A stretch of 64,000 nt of DNA from Apilactobacillus apinorum (GCF_001281175.1 NZ_KQ440396.1:124001-188000); one strand, 5' to 3'; numbered from the stretch's first letter, positions 45,176-55,111 are shown. The notes: generated by a model not told the origin, from the letters alone. Translations and numbers: made by a program.

Positions 45176-46033
45176 CTATTCGACCTCTTCGTTATTTAAA
45201 TCACTAACAGTGTCTAAGGTAAATCTACCAATTTTTCCTTTTCTAGCGTCTAAAATTATTCTCATGGATGCTCGTTCATAGTCATCATGCATCCCTAATT
45301 TTTCAGTTATCTTTAACAATAAATCAACATCTGATAACTCCATATCATCTTCATTTAAATGGTATCTATTAATCAATTCGTCACTATTAAATTCTCTAAA
45401 GAAGTGAAGAGCAAATAATCCTACATCATCACTATGATAAATACTATCTTTAATTGCACCAGATAGAGCTAACTTATTAGCGATTTCATCATTTTGAAAT
45501 TTTGGCCAAAGTATTCCTGGAGTGTCTAATAGTTCCAGTTCATCACTTGAACGTAACCATTGTTGACCCTTAGTAACACCTGCTCTATTTCCAACTTGGG
45601 CTGCACGCCTTTTGACAATTTGATTTAGTAAAGTTGATTTACCAACATTAGGTACACCTACACAAATAGCTCGAATTACCTTTTTATCAAAACCCTTTTT
45701 TTGTGCTTCATCAATCTTATCAGCCAAAAGTTCTTTAACAACCTTAGTAATATATTTTCCAGTTGTATTTTTCTTAGAGTCAATTGCGATTGCAGCATAG
45801 CCTTGTGCTCTAAAGTATGATAACCATTGATTTGTAATATTAGGATTTGCTAAATCTGATTTTGTTAAAATCATTAATCTAGGCTTATCTTGACTAATTC
45901 TAGCTACTTCAGGGTTAATTGAACTGTATGGGCATCTTGCATCAACCAATTCGAAAACTATATCAACTAAATGTATATTTTCCTCAAATTGTCTAATGGC
46001 TTTTGCCATATGTCCTGGAAACCATTGAATCAT
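45176..46033 (-). CDS. rbgA: Ribosome biogenesis GTPase RbgA (YlqF)
   Basis: Circularly permuted GTPase needed for late 50S assembly. In the permuted order G4 (LTKSDLANP), G5 (AIDSKK), G1 (CVGVPNVGKSTLLN), G2 (RAGVTKGQQW) and G3 (LLDTPGILWP) can be read. The N-terminus MIQWFPGHMAKAIRQ is the family hallmark. A C-terminal ANTAR-like RNA-binding domain completes the 285 residues. The rbgA-rnhB-dprA-topA order is conserved. Confidence 0.97.
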   Translation of the reverse strand: MIQWFPGHMAKAIRQFEENIHLVDIVFELVDARCPYSSINPEVARISQDKPRLMILTKSDLANPNITNQWLSYFRAQGYAAIAIDSKKNTTGKYITKVVKELLADKIDEAQKKGFDKKVIRAICVGVPNVGKSTLLNQIVKRRAAQVGNRAGVTKGQQWLRSSDELELLDTPGILWPKFQNDEIANKLALSGAIKDSIYHSDDVGLFALHFFREFNSDELINRYHLNEDDMELSDVDLLLKITEKLGMHDDYERASMRIILDARKGKIGRFTLDTVSDLNNEEVE

Positions 46034-46083
46034 ATATATCCGCTCCTATTCTATATATTTTAATTGTACTATATTAATAACCA

Positions 46084-46112
46084 AAAAATGAACCTAAATG
46101 TAGGTTCATTTT
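46084..46112 (-). terminator. Intrinsic terminator after the yozE-like gene
   Basis: Stem AAAATGAACCTA/TAGGTTCATTTT with a 4-base loop, followed on the minus strand by a T6 run. It overlaps the stop codon of the preceding gene. Confidence 0.88.
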
Positions 46113-46329
46113 AATGTTTGTTGTTTTTATAGTTTTCCCATGCTTCATCAAATATTGTCATACTTGGTAGGTAAGAAGCATTTTCCTCTAAATACTCAGA
46201 TATTTCTTCATACTCATTAGATTGTTTAGGAAATGATTGATCATAAAAAGCATTGTTGGCGAATTGTGCAATTGCATCAGTACTTTTTGGATTTCTTTCT
46301 GTCATTAAAAAATGATAAAAACTATTCAT
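46111..46329 (-). CDS. YozE family protein (SAM-like fold)
   Basis: A 72-residue acidic protein with the family start [26 protein letters not shown] and the later [19 protein letters not shown]. Relatives fold like a sterile-alpha-motif helical bundle; function is unknown. It lies 11 bases after the ypmS-like gene and ends within a terminator stem. Confidence 0.9.
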   Translation of the reverse strand: MNSFYHFLMTERNPKSTDAIAQFANNAFYDQSFPKQSNEYEEISEYLEENASYLPSMTIFDEAWENYKNNKH

Positions 46330-46340
46330 TATTTCTCCTT

Positions 46341-46931
46341 TTATTGGTTAGGAATTAAAACTTTAAAATGAAAATCTCCATCACCATTCATATCAATTTT
46401 TTGTGCTTGATAAGATAATTCGTTTTTACCGCCAAGCTTATTCACGTGTAATATGATTCTACTATTATGACTATCTAATTCAACCCATTTAGGAATTTTG
46501 TAATGCTTTCCAACATACCCAATCACAAAATTAGCTGGTATATCAAGCTTACCCACTTCTAATTTACTTGCCGATAATTCAATATCCCCATTGCTTAATA
46601 AATGTGGATCTAAGATCAATAAATATCCAACCTTAGAGCCTAAGATAGTTATTTTTCCGTAGACATAAGCTTGATTTCCCAACCAGAACTTATAATCCAT
46701 GTTCTTGTTTTTCTTTTCAAACTTTTTAAGGTAATAACTAGAAAGTGCATTAACTTGCTTTTTATTTAATTGAACTGATATTGGAGTATTTTTTTTGCTA
46801 ACCTTACCTGTTTGTGGGTTAACCACAGCACTATGCATTTGAACCCATACATAACCTGCGCTGCCAATGATTAACAAAGCTAATAAAATAAATAAATATT
46901 TAAATAACTTTTTTTCTTTCTTCTTTTCCAT
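46341..46931 (-). CDS. YpmS family membrane-anchored protein (DUF2140)
   Basis: A 196-residue protein with a lysine-rich N-terminus, one membrane helix (about 10-30) and an extracellular domain: [22 protein letters not shown], then [19 protein letters not shown] and the C-terminal [20 protein letters not shown]. The pattern matches Bacillus YpmS, of unknown function, which also lies beside a GDSL lipase gene. It follows that gene by 13 bases. Confidence 0.88.
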   Translation of the reverse strand: MEKKKEKKLFKYLFILLALLIIGSAGYVWVQMHSAVVNPQTGKVSKKNTPISVQLNKKQVNALSSYYLKKFEKKNKNMDYKFWLGNQAYVYGKITILGSKVGYLLILDPHLLSNGDIELSASKLEVGKLDIPANFVIGYVGKHYKIPKWVELDSHNSRIILHVNKLGGKNELSYQAQKIDMNGDGDFHFKVLIPNQ

Positions 46932-46944
46932 TACAGATAACCTC

Positions 46945-47832
46945 TTATTTAATATCCTTATTCTTTTCCATTGCCCTTAACAACTGACTAGTCATAAAAT
47001 TATATCCTTTATCGTTGGGATGAAAATGATCAGTTGGAGAAATATAATTATTAATTTCTCCTTGAGAACCATCTAATTCAATTAAGTTAAATGGATTGAT
47101 TGAGATACTTTTATTGCTATTTTCTAGTTTCAATCTTTGTTCTTTTGTTTTGAATTGACCATACGTTAGTTCATGAATATCAACAAAATGCATTCTTCGA
47201 TATTGTTTAACTTTATTACTTGTAATGACATTAAATTTATCTACATATTGACTTATATTAGTAACATTTGGGAAATAAACGTATACCGGATTATAAATCC
47301 CATAAACATAAATTGGAGCGGTGGCATTAATCCTTCTCACGTGACTTAAAAAAGTCTGTAAGTTATTTTGATATTTTTTAATGGCACCATCCATATTTCT
47401 TTCAAATTGATACTCACTACCAATTAAAGCATTTTTCTGTAAACTTTGAAGCAAATCATTGCCACCAACTGTTAATACAATCACGTTGGCTTTTCTAAGT
47501 TTATTAGTAAGTCCATTTTTATTTTGTTTAATTCTTGCATTTATCTGGTCACTTCTTTGACCAGCTATACCATAGTTGTAGCTTTCAACATTCTTATAGC
47601 CACGTTTTTGTAATTGTTCCTTTATTCTAGAAACATATCCACCTGATTTTTTAGGATCTCCAACTCCCTGTGTAAGAGAATCACCCAATGCAACAATATT
47701 AACCTTTGCATTTTTAGATAAATTAACGTGCGAATTATTTGGGTTGAGTTTTTCTGACATCACAGTAAAACTAATTCCTAAAACACATACTATTAGTAAT
47801 AAAAAGAGTAACCCTTTTAATATTCTTTTCAA
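46945..47832 (-). CDS. SGNH/GDSL-family lipase or esterase, membrane anchored (YpmR-like)
   Basis: A signal-anchor at residues 4-25 is followed by an SGNH hydrolase domain: block I VALGDSLTQGVG with the catalytic Ser, block III LTVGGNDLL, and the catalytic Asp and His in SPTDHFHPNDKGYN. It probably removes acyl or acetyl groups from an extracellular lipid or glycan. The TTG at 47832 (295 residues) is preceded by GGGGG; an ATG five codons earlier has no ribosome-binding site. The dfrA terminator ends within about 10 bases of that site. Confidence 0.9.
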   Translation of the reverse strand: MKRILKGLLFLLLIVCVLGISFTVMSEKLNPNNSHVNLSKNAKVNIVALGDSLTQGVGDPKKSGGYVSRIKEQLQKRGYKNVESYNYGIAGQRSDQINARIKQNKNGLTNKLRKANVIVLTVGGNDLLQSLQKNALIGSEYQFERNMDGAIKKYQNNLQTFLSHVRRINATAPIYVYGIYNPVYVYFPNVTNISQYVDKFNVITSNKVKQYRRMHFVDIHELTYGQFKTKEQRLKLENSNKSISINPFNLIELDGSQGEINNYISPTDHFHPNDKGYNFMTSQLLRAMEKNKDIK

Positions 47833-47847
47833 AATAAAATCCCCCAT

Positions 47848-47882
47848 AAAAAGAGGTTAGGACTAATCCGTAACCTCTTTTT
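47848..47882 (-). terminator. Intrinsic terminator after dfrA, adjacent to the ypmR ribosome-binding site
   Basis: Stem AAAAAGAGGTTA (47848-47859) with TAACCTCTTTTT (47871-47882) and an inner GGA/TCC pairing. On the minus strand the T5 tract is followed almost at once by ATGGGGGA and the lipase start. It overlaps the dfrA stop codon. Confidence 0.85.
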
Positions 47883-48373
47883 TATTTTCGTTCATAAACT
47901 TCGAATCGGTATGGATAAATATTTTTATCGTCTAAGATTCCTTCTTTAGTTGAAACTAAATTAAAGTCATTATAATTTATTTCTGACATTTTTGTATCGC
48001 CATCAAAATCATAATCAATTACCGTTTTATATAGTCTATCAACATATTCGGTTAGTTCACTAAATATTTTAGCACCACCAACGACAAATATTTCTTTGTC
48101 ACTAAATTTTTTAGCAAATTCTAAGAATTCACTTAATTCATTAAAAACTACAACATCATCAGGATATTCTGACTTATCATGGCTTGTTAATACAGTGTTT
48201 AGTCTATTAGGTAAAGGTCTTTTAAAACTTTCATAAGTGGTTCTACCAGCCATAATAATCTGATGGGTAGTAGTTTCCTTAAAATACTTCATATCTGCAG
48301 GCAAATGCCATGGTAAATCCCCATTTAACCCAATAATGTGATTGTTTGATTCAGCCCAAAGAAAAGAAATCAT
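47882..48373 (-). CDS. dfrA: Dihydrofolate reductase
   Basis: Reduces dihydrofolate to tetrahydrofolate with NADPH. The 163-residue protein has WAESNNHIIGLNGDLPWHLPADMKYF with the active-site Asp of bacterial enzymes, IMAGRTTYESF and FVVGGAKIFSE. The C-terminal DFNLVSTKEG region is typical. It follows thyA by 21 bases; ThyA makes the dihydrofolate that this enzyme recycles. Confidence 0.97.
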   Translation of the reverse strand: MISFLWAESNNHIIGLNGDLPWHLPADMKYFKETTTHQIIMAGRTTYESFKRPLPNRLNTVLTSHDKSEYPDDVVVFNELSEFLEFAKKFSDKEIFVVGGAKIFSELTEYVDRLYKTVIDYDFDGDTKMSEINYNDFNLVSTKEGILDDKNIYPYRFEVYERK

Positions 48374-48394
48374 AATTTTTACCCCTTTTTAATT

Positions 48395-49345
48395 TTATAC
48401 AGCAACAGGTGCTTTAATAGGATCGTGATGATTGTAATCAATTACTTTAATATCGTCCATATCATAATCAAAAATACTACTTTTATCAGGATTCAACCAA
48501 AGTTTTGGTGATTCGTATGGTTCCCTTTGTAATTGTTCTTCAATTTGATTTACGTGGTTAGAGTAAATGTGTGCATCCCCTAGGGTATGGATAAATTCAC
48601 CAGGTTCTAATCCACATTCTTTAGCAATTAATGAAGTCAATAATGCATAACTAGCAATATTAAATGGAACACCTAGGAAGATATCACCTGAACGTTGGTA
48701 TAATTGACAGCTCAACTTACCATCAGTTACATAAAATTGGAACATTGTATGACATGGTGGTAGTGCTACAAATGGGATATCTTCAGGATTCCACGCTGAA
48801 ACGATTAATCTTCTGGAATCTGGATTGCGCTTAATCTCATCGATTACGTTTTGAATTTGATCTATAGTATCTCCGGTAGTGGTTTTCCACTTACGCCATT
48901 GGCTTCCATATACCAAACCTAAATCACCATATTTTTTAGCAAAATCATCATCTTCAACTATTCTTTGACAAAATTTCTTTTTTTCATCCAAATATACTTT
49001 CTTAAACTCAGCATCTTCTTCAGCTCTTAAACCAAAGTCAGTCATGTCAGGGCCATCATATTCATCTGATTCAACCCAGTTTTTAAATGCCCATTCATCC
49101 CAAATATGGTTTTTATGTTTTAGTAAGAATTGAATATTAGTATCTCCTCTTAAAAACCATAGTAATTCACTTTTAATCAGACCAAATGGTACTTTTTTGG
49201 TTGTTAAAAGTGGAAATCCTTTGGATAAATCAAAACGCATTTGGTATCCAAAGGTACTAATAGTACCTGTTCCGGTTCTATCTTCTTTACGATGACCATT
49301 TTTTAATACATCACTAGCTAATTTTAAATATGCATCCTCTAACAT
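48395..49345 (-). CDS. thyA: Thymidylate synthase
   Basis: Methylates dUMP to dTMP using 5,10-methylene-tetrahydrofolate. [21 protein letters not shown] is near the N-terminus, catalytic Cys198 lies in [11 protein letters not shown], and [14 protein letters not shown] precedes it. At 316 residues it is the long form known from lactobacilli, with an insert of about 50 residues around 85-140. The ABC-F, thyA and dfrA genes are 9 and 21 bases apart, so they form one operon. Confidence 0.98.
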   Translation of the reverse strand: MLEDAYLKLASDVLKNGHRKEDRTGTGTISTFGYQMRFDLSKGFPLLTTKKVPFGLIKSELLWFLRGDTNIQFLLKHKNHIWDEWAFKNWVESDEYDGPDMTDFGLRAEEDAEFKKVYLDEKKKFCQRIVEDDDFAKKYGDLGLVYGSQWRKWKTTTGDTIDQIQNVIDEIKRNPDSRRLIVSAWNPEDIPFVALPPCHTMFQFYVTDGKLSCQLYQRSGDIFLGVPFNIASYALLTSLIAKECGLEPGEFIHTLGDAHIYSNHVNQIEEQLQREPYESPKLWLNPDKSSIFDYDMDDIKVIDYNHHDPIKAPVAV

Positions 49346-49354
49346 AACTTTCCC

Positions 49355-51256
49355 CTATTCTACGTATTCGCTTAGATATTCCCATCTAGCTATTTTTTCA
49401 TCAGATTGACGTGTTAACTCATCAATTTTGATTTGAGTATCCGCTAATTTATCATAGTCATTACCTAAATGAGTCATTTCTTCTTTTAACTCACTTATTT
49501 GACCATCTAATTCGTCAATTTCTTTTTCTAAATCATTATACTCAATTTCTTCAGCATAAGTTAGCTTCTTCTTTGCTTTTTCCTCAGAAGTATCTTTTTC
49601 TTGTTTCTTCTCAGTTAAATGTTGTTCATGGTTTTTCTTCTTCTCAACCTTTTGAGTATCTGCAGATTTTCTTAGGTAATCTGTAAACAATCCAACATAA
49701 CTTTCTATTTGACCATTACCATTAAAGATAAGTAATCTACTTGCAACTTTATCTAAGAAGTATCGATCATGAGAAACCGTTATTACAGTCCCACTAAAGT
49801 GTGCAATATAATCTTCTAAAACCGTTAAAGTTGATATGTCTAGATCATTAGTTGGTTCGTCCAGTAATAATACATTGGGTTGTTGCATTAATAATTTAAG
49901 TAGATAAAGTCTTCTCTTTTCTCCACCAGATAATTTTCTAATTAAGGTTCCATGCATGAATTTGGGAAATAAGAATTGTTCCAATAAATCTGTAACACTA
50001 ATCTTATTTCCAGTATTATCAGTAACATGTTCACCAACATCTGTTAAGTAATTAATAACCCGCTTATCATCAGGAATTGGTTCAGTTTGTTGCGTGTAAT
50101 ATGCCATCTTTACAGTTTCACCAATTTCTATAGTTCCACTATCAAGAGGTAGTTTATCGGCAATAACATTTAGTAATGATGATTTACCTGCACCGTTTTC
50201 ACCAGAAATACCAATTCTTTCATTTCTTTGTATTAATTCACTAAAATGACTCAAAATAATCTTATTATTTAAATTTAAACTAGCATCCTCAATCTCAATA
50301 ACCTTTTTACCTAATCTTTGTTGACCTAAATTAATATCAACATCTTCTTCAGTTTGAAGGTTCCCCACATTTTCTTTTAAATCATTAAAACGATTGATTC
50401 TAGCTTGTTGTTTAGTGGTTCTAGCTTTAGCACCTTTCTTCATCCATGCTAATTCTTGCTTATATAACTTTTGTTTTTTATGTTCTGCTGCAACTTCAAG
50501 ATCAACTCTTTCAGCTTTCTGTGCTAAATAATCTTGATAGTTACCAGTATATTCAAACAATTCTCCAAAGGATAACTCCCAAATTTTATTAGCAATTTGG
50601 TCTAAGAAATATCGATCATGAGTTACAAATAACAATGCACCTTTATATTTCGCTAGATATTCTTGAAGCCATTCAATTGAATCAAAATCCAAATGATTTG
50701 TTGGTTCATCTAAAATTAACAAATCTGGTGATTGGATTAAAACTTGAGCTAATCCCACACGTCTTTTTTGACCACCAGACAAAGTACTAACCGCTTGATT
50801 AACATCGTCTATTTTTAATTGGGTTAGAATGGTTTTAACATCGCTTTCTGCATTCCAAGCATCTTCTTCGTTCATCTTTGCTTCTGCATCCAAATACTGT
50901 CTTTCTGCTTTTGGATCATCTGGATGGTTAGAATAATTCTCCAACGTTTGTTCATATCTTCTAATTGTATTAAAGACATCTTGGCTACCAGCAAAGACAG
51001 CTTCTAAAATTGTAAGATTCTCATTTAATTCTGGTTGTTGCTTTAAATAACCAATCGTATATGTTTTTGAAGTTACAATGTCTCCGGTTGAATCAATATC
51101 TTCTTGAGATAAAACATTCAATAATGAAGATTTCCCACTTCCATTGGTACCAATTAATCCAATTCGATCTTGTTCATTAATTATAAAATCAAGATCTTTG
51201 AATAGTGTTTTTTCACCATATGTTTTTGTTAATGCTTCTGCTCGTAAAGTTTGCAT
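49355..51256 (-). CDS. ABC-F family ATPase (YfmR/Uup-like)
   Basis: Soluble protein with two ABC cassettes and no membrane segments. Walker A sites are GTNGSGKSSLLN and GENGAGKSSLLN, signatures LSGGQKRRVGLAQ and LSGGEKRRLYLLK. The linker between cassettes is rich in Lys and Arg (KKGAKARTTKQQARINRF), as in translation-acting ABC-F proteins. A C-terminal coiled coil (about 530-633) is the Uup/YfmR type. Such proteins resolve stalled ribosomes and can overlap in function with EF-P. It is not of the antibiotic-resistance type as far as can be judged. Confidence 0.93.
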   Translation of the reverse strand: MQTLRAEALTKTYGEKTLFKDLDFIINEQDRIGLIGTNGSGKSSLLNVLSQEDIDSTGDIVTSKTYTIGYLKQQPELNENLTILEAVFAGSQDVFNTIRRYEQTLENYSNHPDDPKAERQYLDAEAKMNEEDAWNAESDVKTILTQLKIDDVNQAVSTLSGGQKRRVGLAQVLIQSPDLLILDEPTNHLDFDSIEWLQEYLAKYKGALLFVTHDRYFLDQIANKIWELSFGELFEYTGNYQDYLAQKAERVDLEVAAEHKKQKLYKQELAWMKKGAKARTTKQQARINRFNDLKENVGNLQTEEDVDINLGQQRLGKKVIEIEDASLNLNNKIILSHFSELIQRNERIGISGENGAGKSSLLNVIADKLPLDSGTIEIGETVKMAYYTQQTEPIPDDKRVINYLTDVGEHVTDNTGNKISVTDLLEQFLFPKFMHGTLIRKLSGGEKRRLYLLKLLMQQPNVLLLDEPTNDLDISTLTVLEDYIAHFSGTVITVSHDRYFLDKVASRLLIFNGNGQIESYVGLFTDYLRKSADTQKVEKKKNHEQHLTEKKQEKDTSEEKAKKKLTYAEEIEYNDLEKEIDELDGQISELKEEMTHLGNDYDKLADTQIKIDELTRQSDEKIARWEYLSEYVE

Positions 51257-51268
51257 TTAATCACTCTC

Positions 51269-52468
51269 TCAAAAATTTTTAGCGGCTTTTAGCAATGATT
51301 CCTTGTCATTTTCTATTTGATTACATACCAGTGATTTTTCTAGTTTAAACAGGATTTTACCCATTTCTGGACCCGGTTTAACTACACCTGATTTTATTAA
51401 ATCTCCACCGTTGATAGCCATTTCTTTTTTATCTTTAATGGTAAGACTTTCATATTTGCTAATTAATTCAGATTCGTTTTGTGCAAATCCATAAAGATTA
51501 GCAATATGATTTGCTTTAATTAATAAGTCTTCTCCTGTTTGATACATTGCCCATTTATCTAGTTGACCTTGCTTAATATTATTAACAGCCTCAACACATT
51601 GTTGAGTGTTCTTAATAATGTCATTAGATGCTTTCCATTCTTTTAGCATTGAGTTAATTTCTTCTCGACTCATCGCAAAATTAAATGCAATAAAAGACCA
51701 AACTTCAATTTCATCCAATAGTGATAAATTATCAATTTCAGTAATTGATTCTAACTGCTTTGAATACTTCCCAAATACTGGTACGTATTTGTACATGTCG
51801 GTATTTAGCATATCAGAAATACCTTGTTTAGGTCGATTAGCCATCATCATTTTGACAAATTCAGTGTAAATTCTTTCAACTGCAATTTTGTCTAATAAAT
51901 GACTATTTTCTTTAATCGCATCCATCGTTTTTTCTTCAATATCAAAATCAAGTTTACTAGCAAATCTAACTGCTCGCATCATTCTCAATGCATCTTCATT
52001 AAAACGCTCACTAGGATTACCCACAGCTCTGATTAGACGTTTTTGTAAATCTTCTAATCCATTAAATAAGTCAGTGACTTCCCCATTTTCTCTCATCGCA
52101 AAAGCGTTAATTGTAAAATCTCGACGTTTTAAGTCTTCGTCTAAAGATCTAACAAATTCAACTTTATCAGGTCTACGATAATCTTGATACCCGGATTCCG
52201 TTCTGAATGTTGTAATTTCATAACCTTTTTTATTGTATATAACCATTACTGTTCCGTGTTCGATTCCAGTATCAACGGTTTTCTTGAATATTTGCTTAAT
52301 TTCTTGTGGATAAGCACTCGATGCAATATCAACGTCATGAATGGGTAACCCTAAAATAGTGTCACGAACGCTACCGCCAACAAAATAAGCCTGGTAGCCA
52401 CCTTCTTCAATTTGTTGCATTACAGGACGCGCTTTTTCAAATTCGTTCGGTAATTTTTCAATTTTCAT
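51269..52468 (-). CDS. cca: CCA tRNA nucleotidyltransferase
   Basis: Adds or repairs the 3' CCA end of tRNA, needed here because the tRNA-Arg gene at 18381-18454 encodes no CCA. The class II nucleotidyltransferase head shows YFVGGSVRDTILGLPIHDVDIASSA with the metal-binding DxD. RRDFTINAFAMR is the conserved basic motif and EDALRMMRAVRFASKL follows. At 399 residues from the ATG at 52468 it fits the Gram-positive form. It begins the cca-ABC-F-thyA-dfrA operon and is divergent from the recombinase-like gene. Confidence 0.96.
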   Translation of the reverse strand: MKIEKLPNEFEKARPVMQQIEEGGYQAYFVGGSVRDTILGLPIHDVDIASSAYPQEIKQIFKKTVDTGIEHGTVMVIYNKKGYEITTFRTESGYQDYRRPDKVEFVRSLDEDLKRRDFTINAFAMRENGEVTDLFNGLEDLQKRLIRAVGNPSERFNEDALRMMRAVRFASKLDFDIEEKTMDAIKENSHLLDKIAVERIYTEFVKMMMANRPKQGISDMLNTDMYKYVPVFGKYSKQLESITEIDNLSLLDEIEVWSFIAFNFAMSREEINSMLKEWKASNDIIKNTQQCVEAVNNIKQGQLDKWAMYQTGEDLLIKANHIANLYGFAQNESELISKYESLTIKDKKEMAINGGDLIKSGVVKPGPEMGKILFKLEKSLVCNQIENDKESLLKAAKNF

Positions 52469-52590
52469 TTTTATACCTACTCTCAATACAATCTATATTA
52501 AATATTAACAGATTAATCAAACAATTTACAGATTGAAGTTTCACTGTTTTAGTGCTGTAATATATTCGTATAAGAAGGAGTGATTTTAAC

Positions 52591-53421
52591 TTGTCAGCTA
52601 AAAATAATTACCCTTACCAAGATAGTTTTGAAAATAATTTATTATCTAAAGATTTATCTAAAGTCACAATTGACGAATACAACAAAATTTTGGCCGAGTT
52701 ATTCAATTATTTATCTGAATTTAACAAAGGATATCAATCAGACCATCGAGTGGAGAATCTATTCAATCGCGATATTGAAGCATATTTAAATATGCTATTA
52801 ACAAATCGACAAATTAGTAATTCAACCTATAACAAAATTTTGTCTCACATTAATGTCTACTTTAATTACCTTTTCACACATAATTTAAACTCCAATTTAC
52901 CCACGATTGAATTGAAAGGGTTAAAAAAAGCTTCTAAAGAAGATATAAACGTTAAATGGATAAATGAACTCGATTCTATTTTAATGAACAATAACGTCCA
53001 TTTTTACGCTCGTATGACAATGCTGTTAACTAGTAAAGGCTATAAGTCCGAAGAGTTCCTTCAAAAAGGATTCTATAAGCAACTATCATCTATTGATTTC
53101 AATGAAAATGAATTGAAATTCAAATCATCATTTGATGAATTTATTAAACCAATTCAAGAAAAGCAAAGTTCTTCTGATATTTTTTTAAAGCAAAGACTAT
53201 CTGAACAACCAAACATTACAATTCAAGGACTTCATAAATATCTCAAACCTAGTGAAGATTTTTTAAATATATCACTTAACCCTTCTACCCTATTTCAATC
53301 GTATATCGTTTTCTATATTCAAAAAAATCCAAATCTAAATGATATAGAATTATCTACTCATCTAAATTTGGATTTATCTTCAATTAATTATTATAAACAA
53401 TTAGCATATAAACTAATCTAA
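52591..53421 (+). CDS. Degenerate tyrosine-recombinase-like protein (catalytic residues lost)
   Basis: A 276-residue protein started by TTG at 52591, 7 bases after AAGGAGTGA. Residues 15-100 resemble the SAM-like core-binding domain of Xer proteins. Residues 141-156, RMTMLLTSKGYKSEEF, align with the LLYDTGMRVSEC segment of XerC in this window but have Lys152 for the catalytic Arg. The C-terminal region (232-272) has the helix pattern of the HxxR...GH...Y block, but HxxR reads TLFQ and the GH is absent; Tyr267 or 268 lies near the nucleophile position. It is unlikely to cut DNA but may bind it. It overlaps the TPR gene tail by 9 bases. Confidence 0.85.
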   Translation: MSAKNNYPYQDSFENNLLSKDLSKVTIDEYNKILAELFNYLSEFNKGYQSDHRVENLFNRDIEAYLNMLLTNRQISNSTYNKILSHINVYFNYLFTHNLNSNLPTIELKGLKKASKEDINVKWINELDSILMNNNVHFYARMTMLLTSKGYKSEEFLQKGFYKQLSSIDFNENELKFKSSFDEFIKPIQEKQSSSDIFLKQRLSEQPNITIQGLHKYLKPSEDFLNISLNPSTLFQSYIVFYIQKNPNLNDIELSTHLNLDLSSINYYKQLAYKLI

Positions 53422-54672
53422 ATATTCTTCCAACATAAATGCAGCCTCTTCATCATTAGGTTGCATTTTTACGTATCTACTCAATAATTCATATGAATTA
53501 TCCTTATCACCATATTCTCTAAAGAATAATGCTGCTTCCTTTAAAAAGTCGGCATTATCTTCAAAATATGGTTTAGCAGCCAAATAATTTTTATGTGCTA
53601 ATTTTAGATTGTCTAACTTATCGTATGAAATCGCTAAATTCCAATAAAATTGGGGATCTAGTTCATGATTTTCAATATAAGTATTCAATAACTTAACATT
53701 ATCATCAAAGTCTTCTCTGAAGACTAATAAATTAGATAATTCCAATACGATTTCGATATCGTCTGGATCAATCTTATTACCTTCTTGTAGGTATTTAAGT
53801 GCATCATCAGTTTCAGATAATTTAAGTGCCGCTCTAGCAGTTGCTAAATATAATTTTTCATTATATTGATCAACACTTAAACCTTCTTGAAGCACTTTAT
53901 AAGCATCCTCGATTTTATTGGTTGCTTTAAGCGCTTGTCCCAAGTATGGATATAAAGTCGCATACTGTGGATCACTATCACGTAATTCTTTAAATATATC
54001 AATTGCTTGATCATATTCTTTTAATTGAAGGTACGTAAATGCAGTTTCAAACTTAACATCGGATGACATATCAACTGTCTTAATTTGTTTTAAATAGCCA
54101 ATTGCATTTTCAAAATTACTGTCATTAGCGTATGAAATTCCAACTCGTTCAACAAGATTAACTGAAGACAAGTTCATTATTCCTTTTTTAATTAAAGTTA
54201 AATATTGTGGAATTGCTTTATTGTATTCGCCCATCGTGTAAAACAATTCAGCCAAAGCAAATGTGATTATATCTTCATCTGGCTCTATTTTTTTAGCTTC
54301 TAATAGCTTTTCTCTACTTACTTCAAATAACTCTTGGGTTTGATAAAGATCGGCTTGAACCATTAAAGATTGAAGATATGCTGGTGAATCTTTGCTAATC
54401 TTACTTAATTGTTCAAGTGCTTCATCTGTATTACCTTCGCTGATTAAAATATCAGCAATATCAGTTCTTAATTCGTCTTCATCAGGGAATTTTTTTAATA
54501 ACTTTTCATATAGTTCTTTAGCTTGGTTGGTGAAACCATAAGAATATAACTCTTCTGCGAGTGAATAGACCATTTCATCACTATCATGATGAAGTGCCAA
54601 ATTATATTGCTTATTAAATTCTTCAATATTTCCTTCTTCCAGAAAATCTAATGCCTTTTGTGAATAACTCAA
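53413..54672 (-). CDS. Tetratricopeptide-repeat protein (YpiA-like)
   Basis: A soluble, acidic protein of 419 residues built almost entirely from about ten TPR helix pairs, for example LAEELYSYGFTNQAKELYEKL, LAELFYTMGEYNKAIPQYL and LGQALKATNKIEDAYKVLQ. No enzymatic motif is seen; it is likely a protein-protein interaction scaffold. Length and gene neighbourhood resemble Bacillus YpiA. The TTG at 54672 lies 8 bases after AGGAG; a GTG at 54681 overlaps it. The hup terminator stands just upstream. Confidence 0.9.
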   Translation of the reverse strand: MSYSQKALDFLEEGNIEEFNKQYNLALHHDSDEMVYSLAEELYSYGFTNQAKELYEKLLKKFPDEDELRTDIADILISEGNTDEALEQLSKISKDSPAYLQSLMVQADLYQTQELFEVSREKLLEAKKIEPDEDIITFALAELFYTMGEYNKAIPQYLTLIKKGIMNLSSVNLVERVGISYANDSNFENAIGYLKQIKTVDMSSDVKFETAFTYLQLKEYDQAIDIFKELRDSDPQYATLYPYLGQALKATNKIEDAYKVLQEGLSVDQYNEKLYLATARAALKLSETDDALKYLQEGNKIDPDDIEIVLELSNLLVFREDFDDNVKLLNTYIENHELDPQFYWNLAISYDKLDNLKLAHKNYLAAKPYFEDNADFLKEAALFFREYGDKDNSYELLSRYVKMQPNDEEAAFMLEEYLD

Positions 54673-54691
54673 ATTTATCACTCCTATGATT

Positions 54692-54730
54692 AAAATAAAA
54701 AGGCCGGTTCGACATCTGTCGGACCAGCCT
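54692..54730 (-). terminator. Intrinsic terminator after hup
   Basis: Long GC-rich stem AGGCTGGTCCGACA/TGTCGAACCGGCCT with one mismatch and one G-U pair, then TTTTTATTTT on the minus strand. It is the strongest stem in the window and lies about 20 bases before the TPR gene start. Confidence 0.92.
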
Positions 54731-54750
54731 AATTATAAAGCAAGCTGTTA

Positions 54751-55026
54751 TTATTTAACAGCATCCTTTAAAGCCTTACCTGGTTTGAAAGCAGGTACTT
54801 TACTTGCAGGAATTTGAATTTCTGCACCAGTTTGAGGGTTACGACCCTTACGAGCAGCACGTTCACGTACTTCGAAGTTACCGAAGCCGATTAGTTGTAC
54901 CTTTTCGCCCTTAGCTAAACTACCTTGGATTGATTCAAAAACAGCATCAACTGCTGAAGTTGCATCCTTCTTAGTCAAACCAGTTTTAGTAGCTACATCG
55001 CTTACTAATTCTGCCTTATTAGCCAT
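54751..55026 (-). CDS. hup: DNA-binding protein HU
   Basis: Histone-like nucleoid protein of 91 residues that bends DNA as a dimer. It has [22 protein letters not shown] at the N-terminus, the core [22 protein letters not shown] and the DNA-binding arm ending [12 protein letters not shown]. The ATG at 55026 follows GGAGGTG by 6 bases. It has its own promoter and leader and a strong terminator. Confidence 0.97.
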   Translation of the reverse strand: MANKAELVSDVATKTGLTKKDATSAVDAVFESIQGSLAKGEKVQLIGFGNFEVRERAARKGRNPQTGAEIQIPASKVPAFKPGKALKDAVK

Positions 55027-55111
55027 GTGTTTCACCTCCCACAATGTTCGGAAAACAATAATGCTTTTCGACTTATGTAATCACAACAAATTAATGTCAT
55101 TACATTTATTC

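Noticed and set aside
49355-51256. ABC-F gene considered as an antibiotic-resistance determinant
   Set aside because: The C-terminal coiled coil and conserved housekeeping location fit YfmR/Uup proteins; no mobile context and no resistance-type leader was seen.
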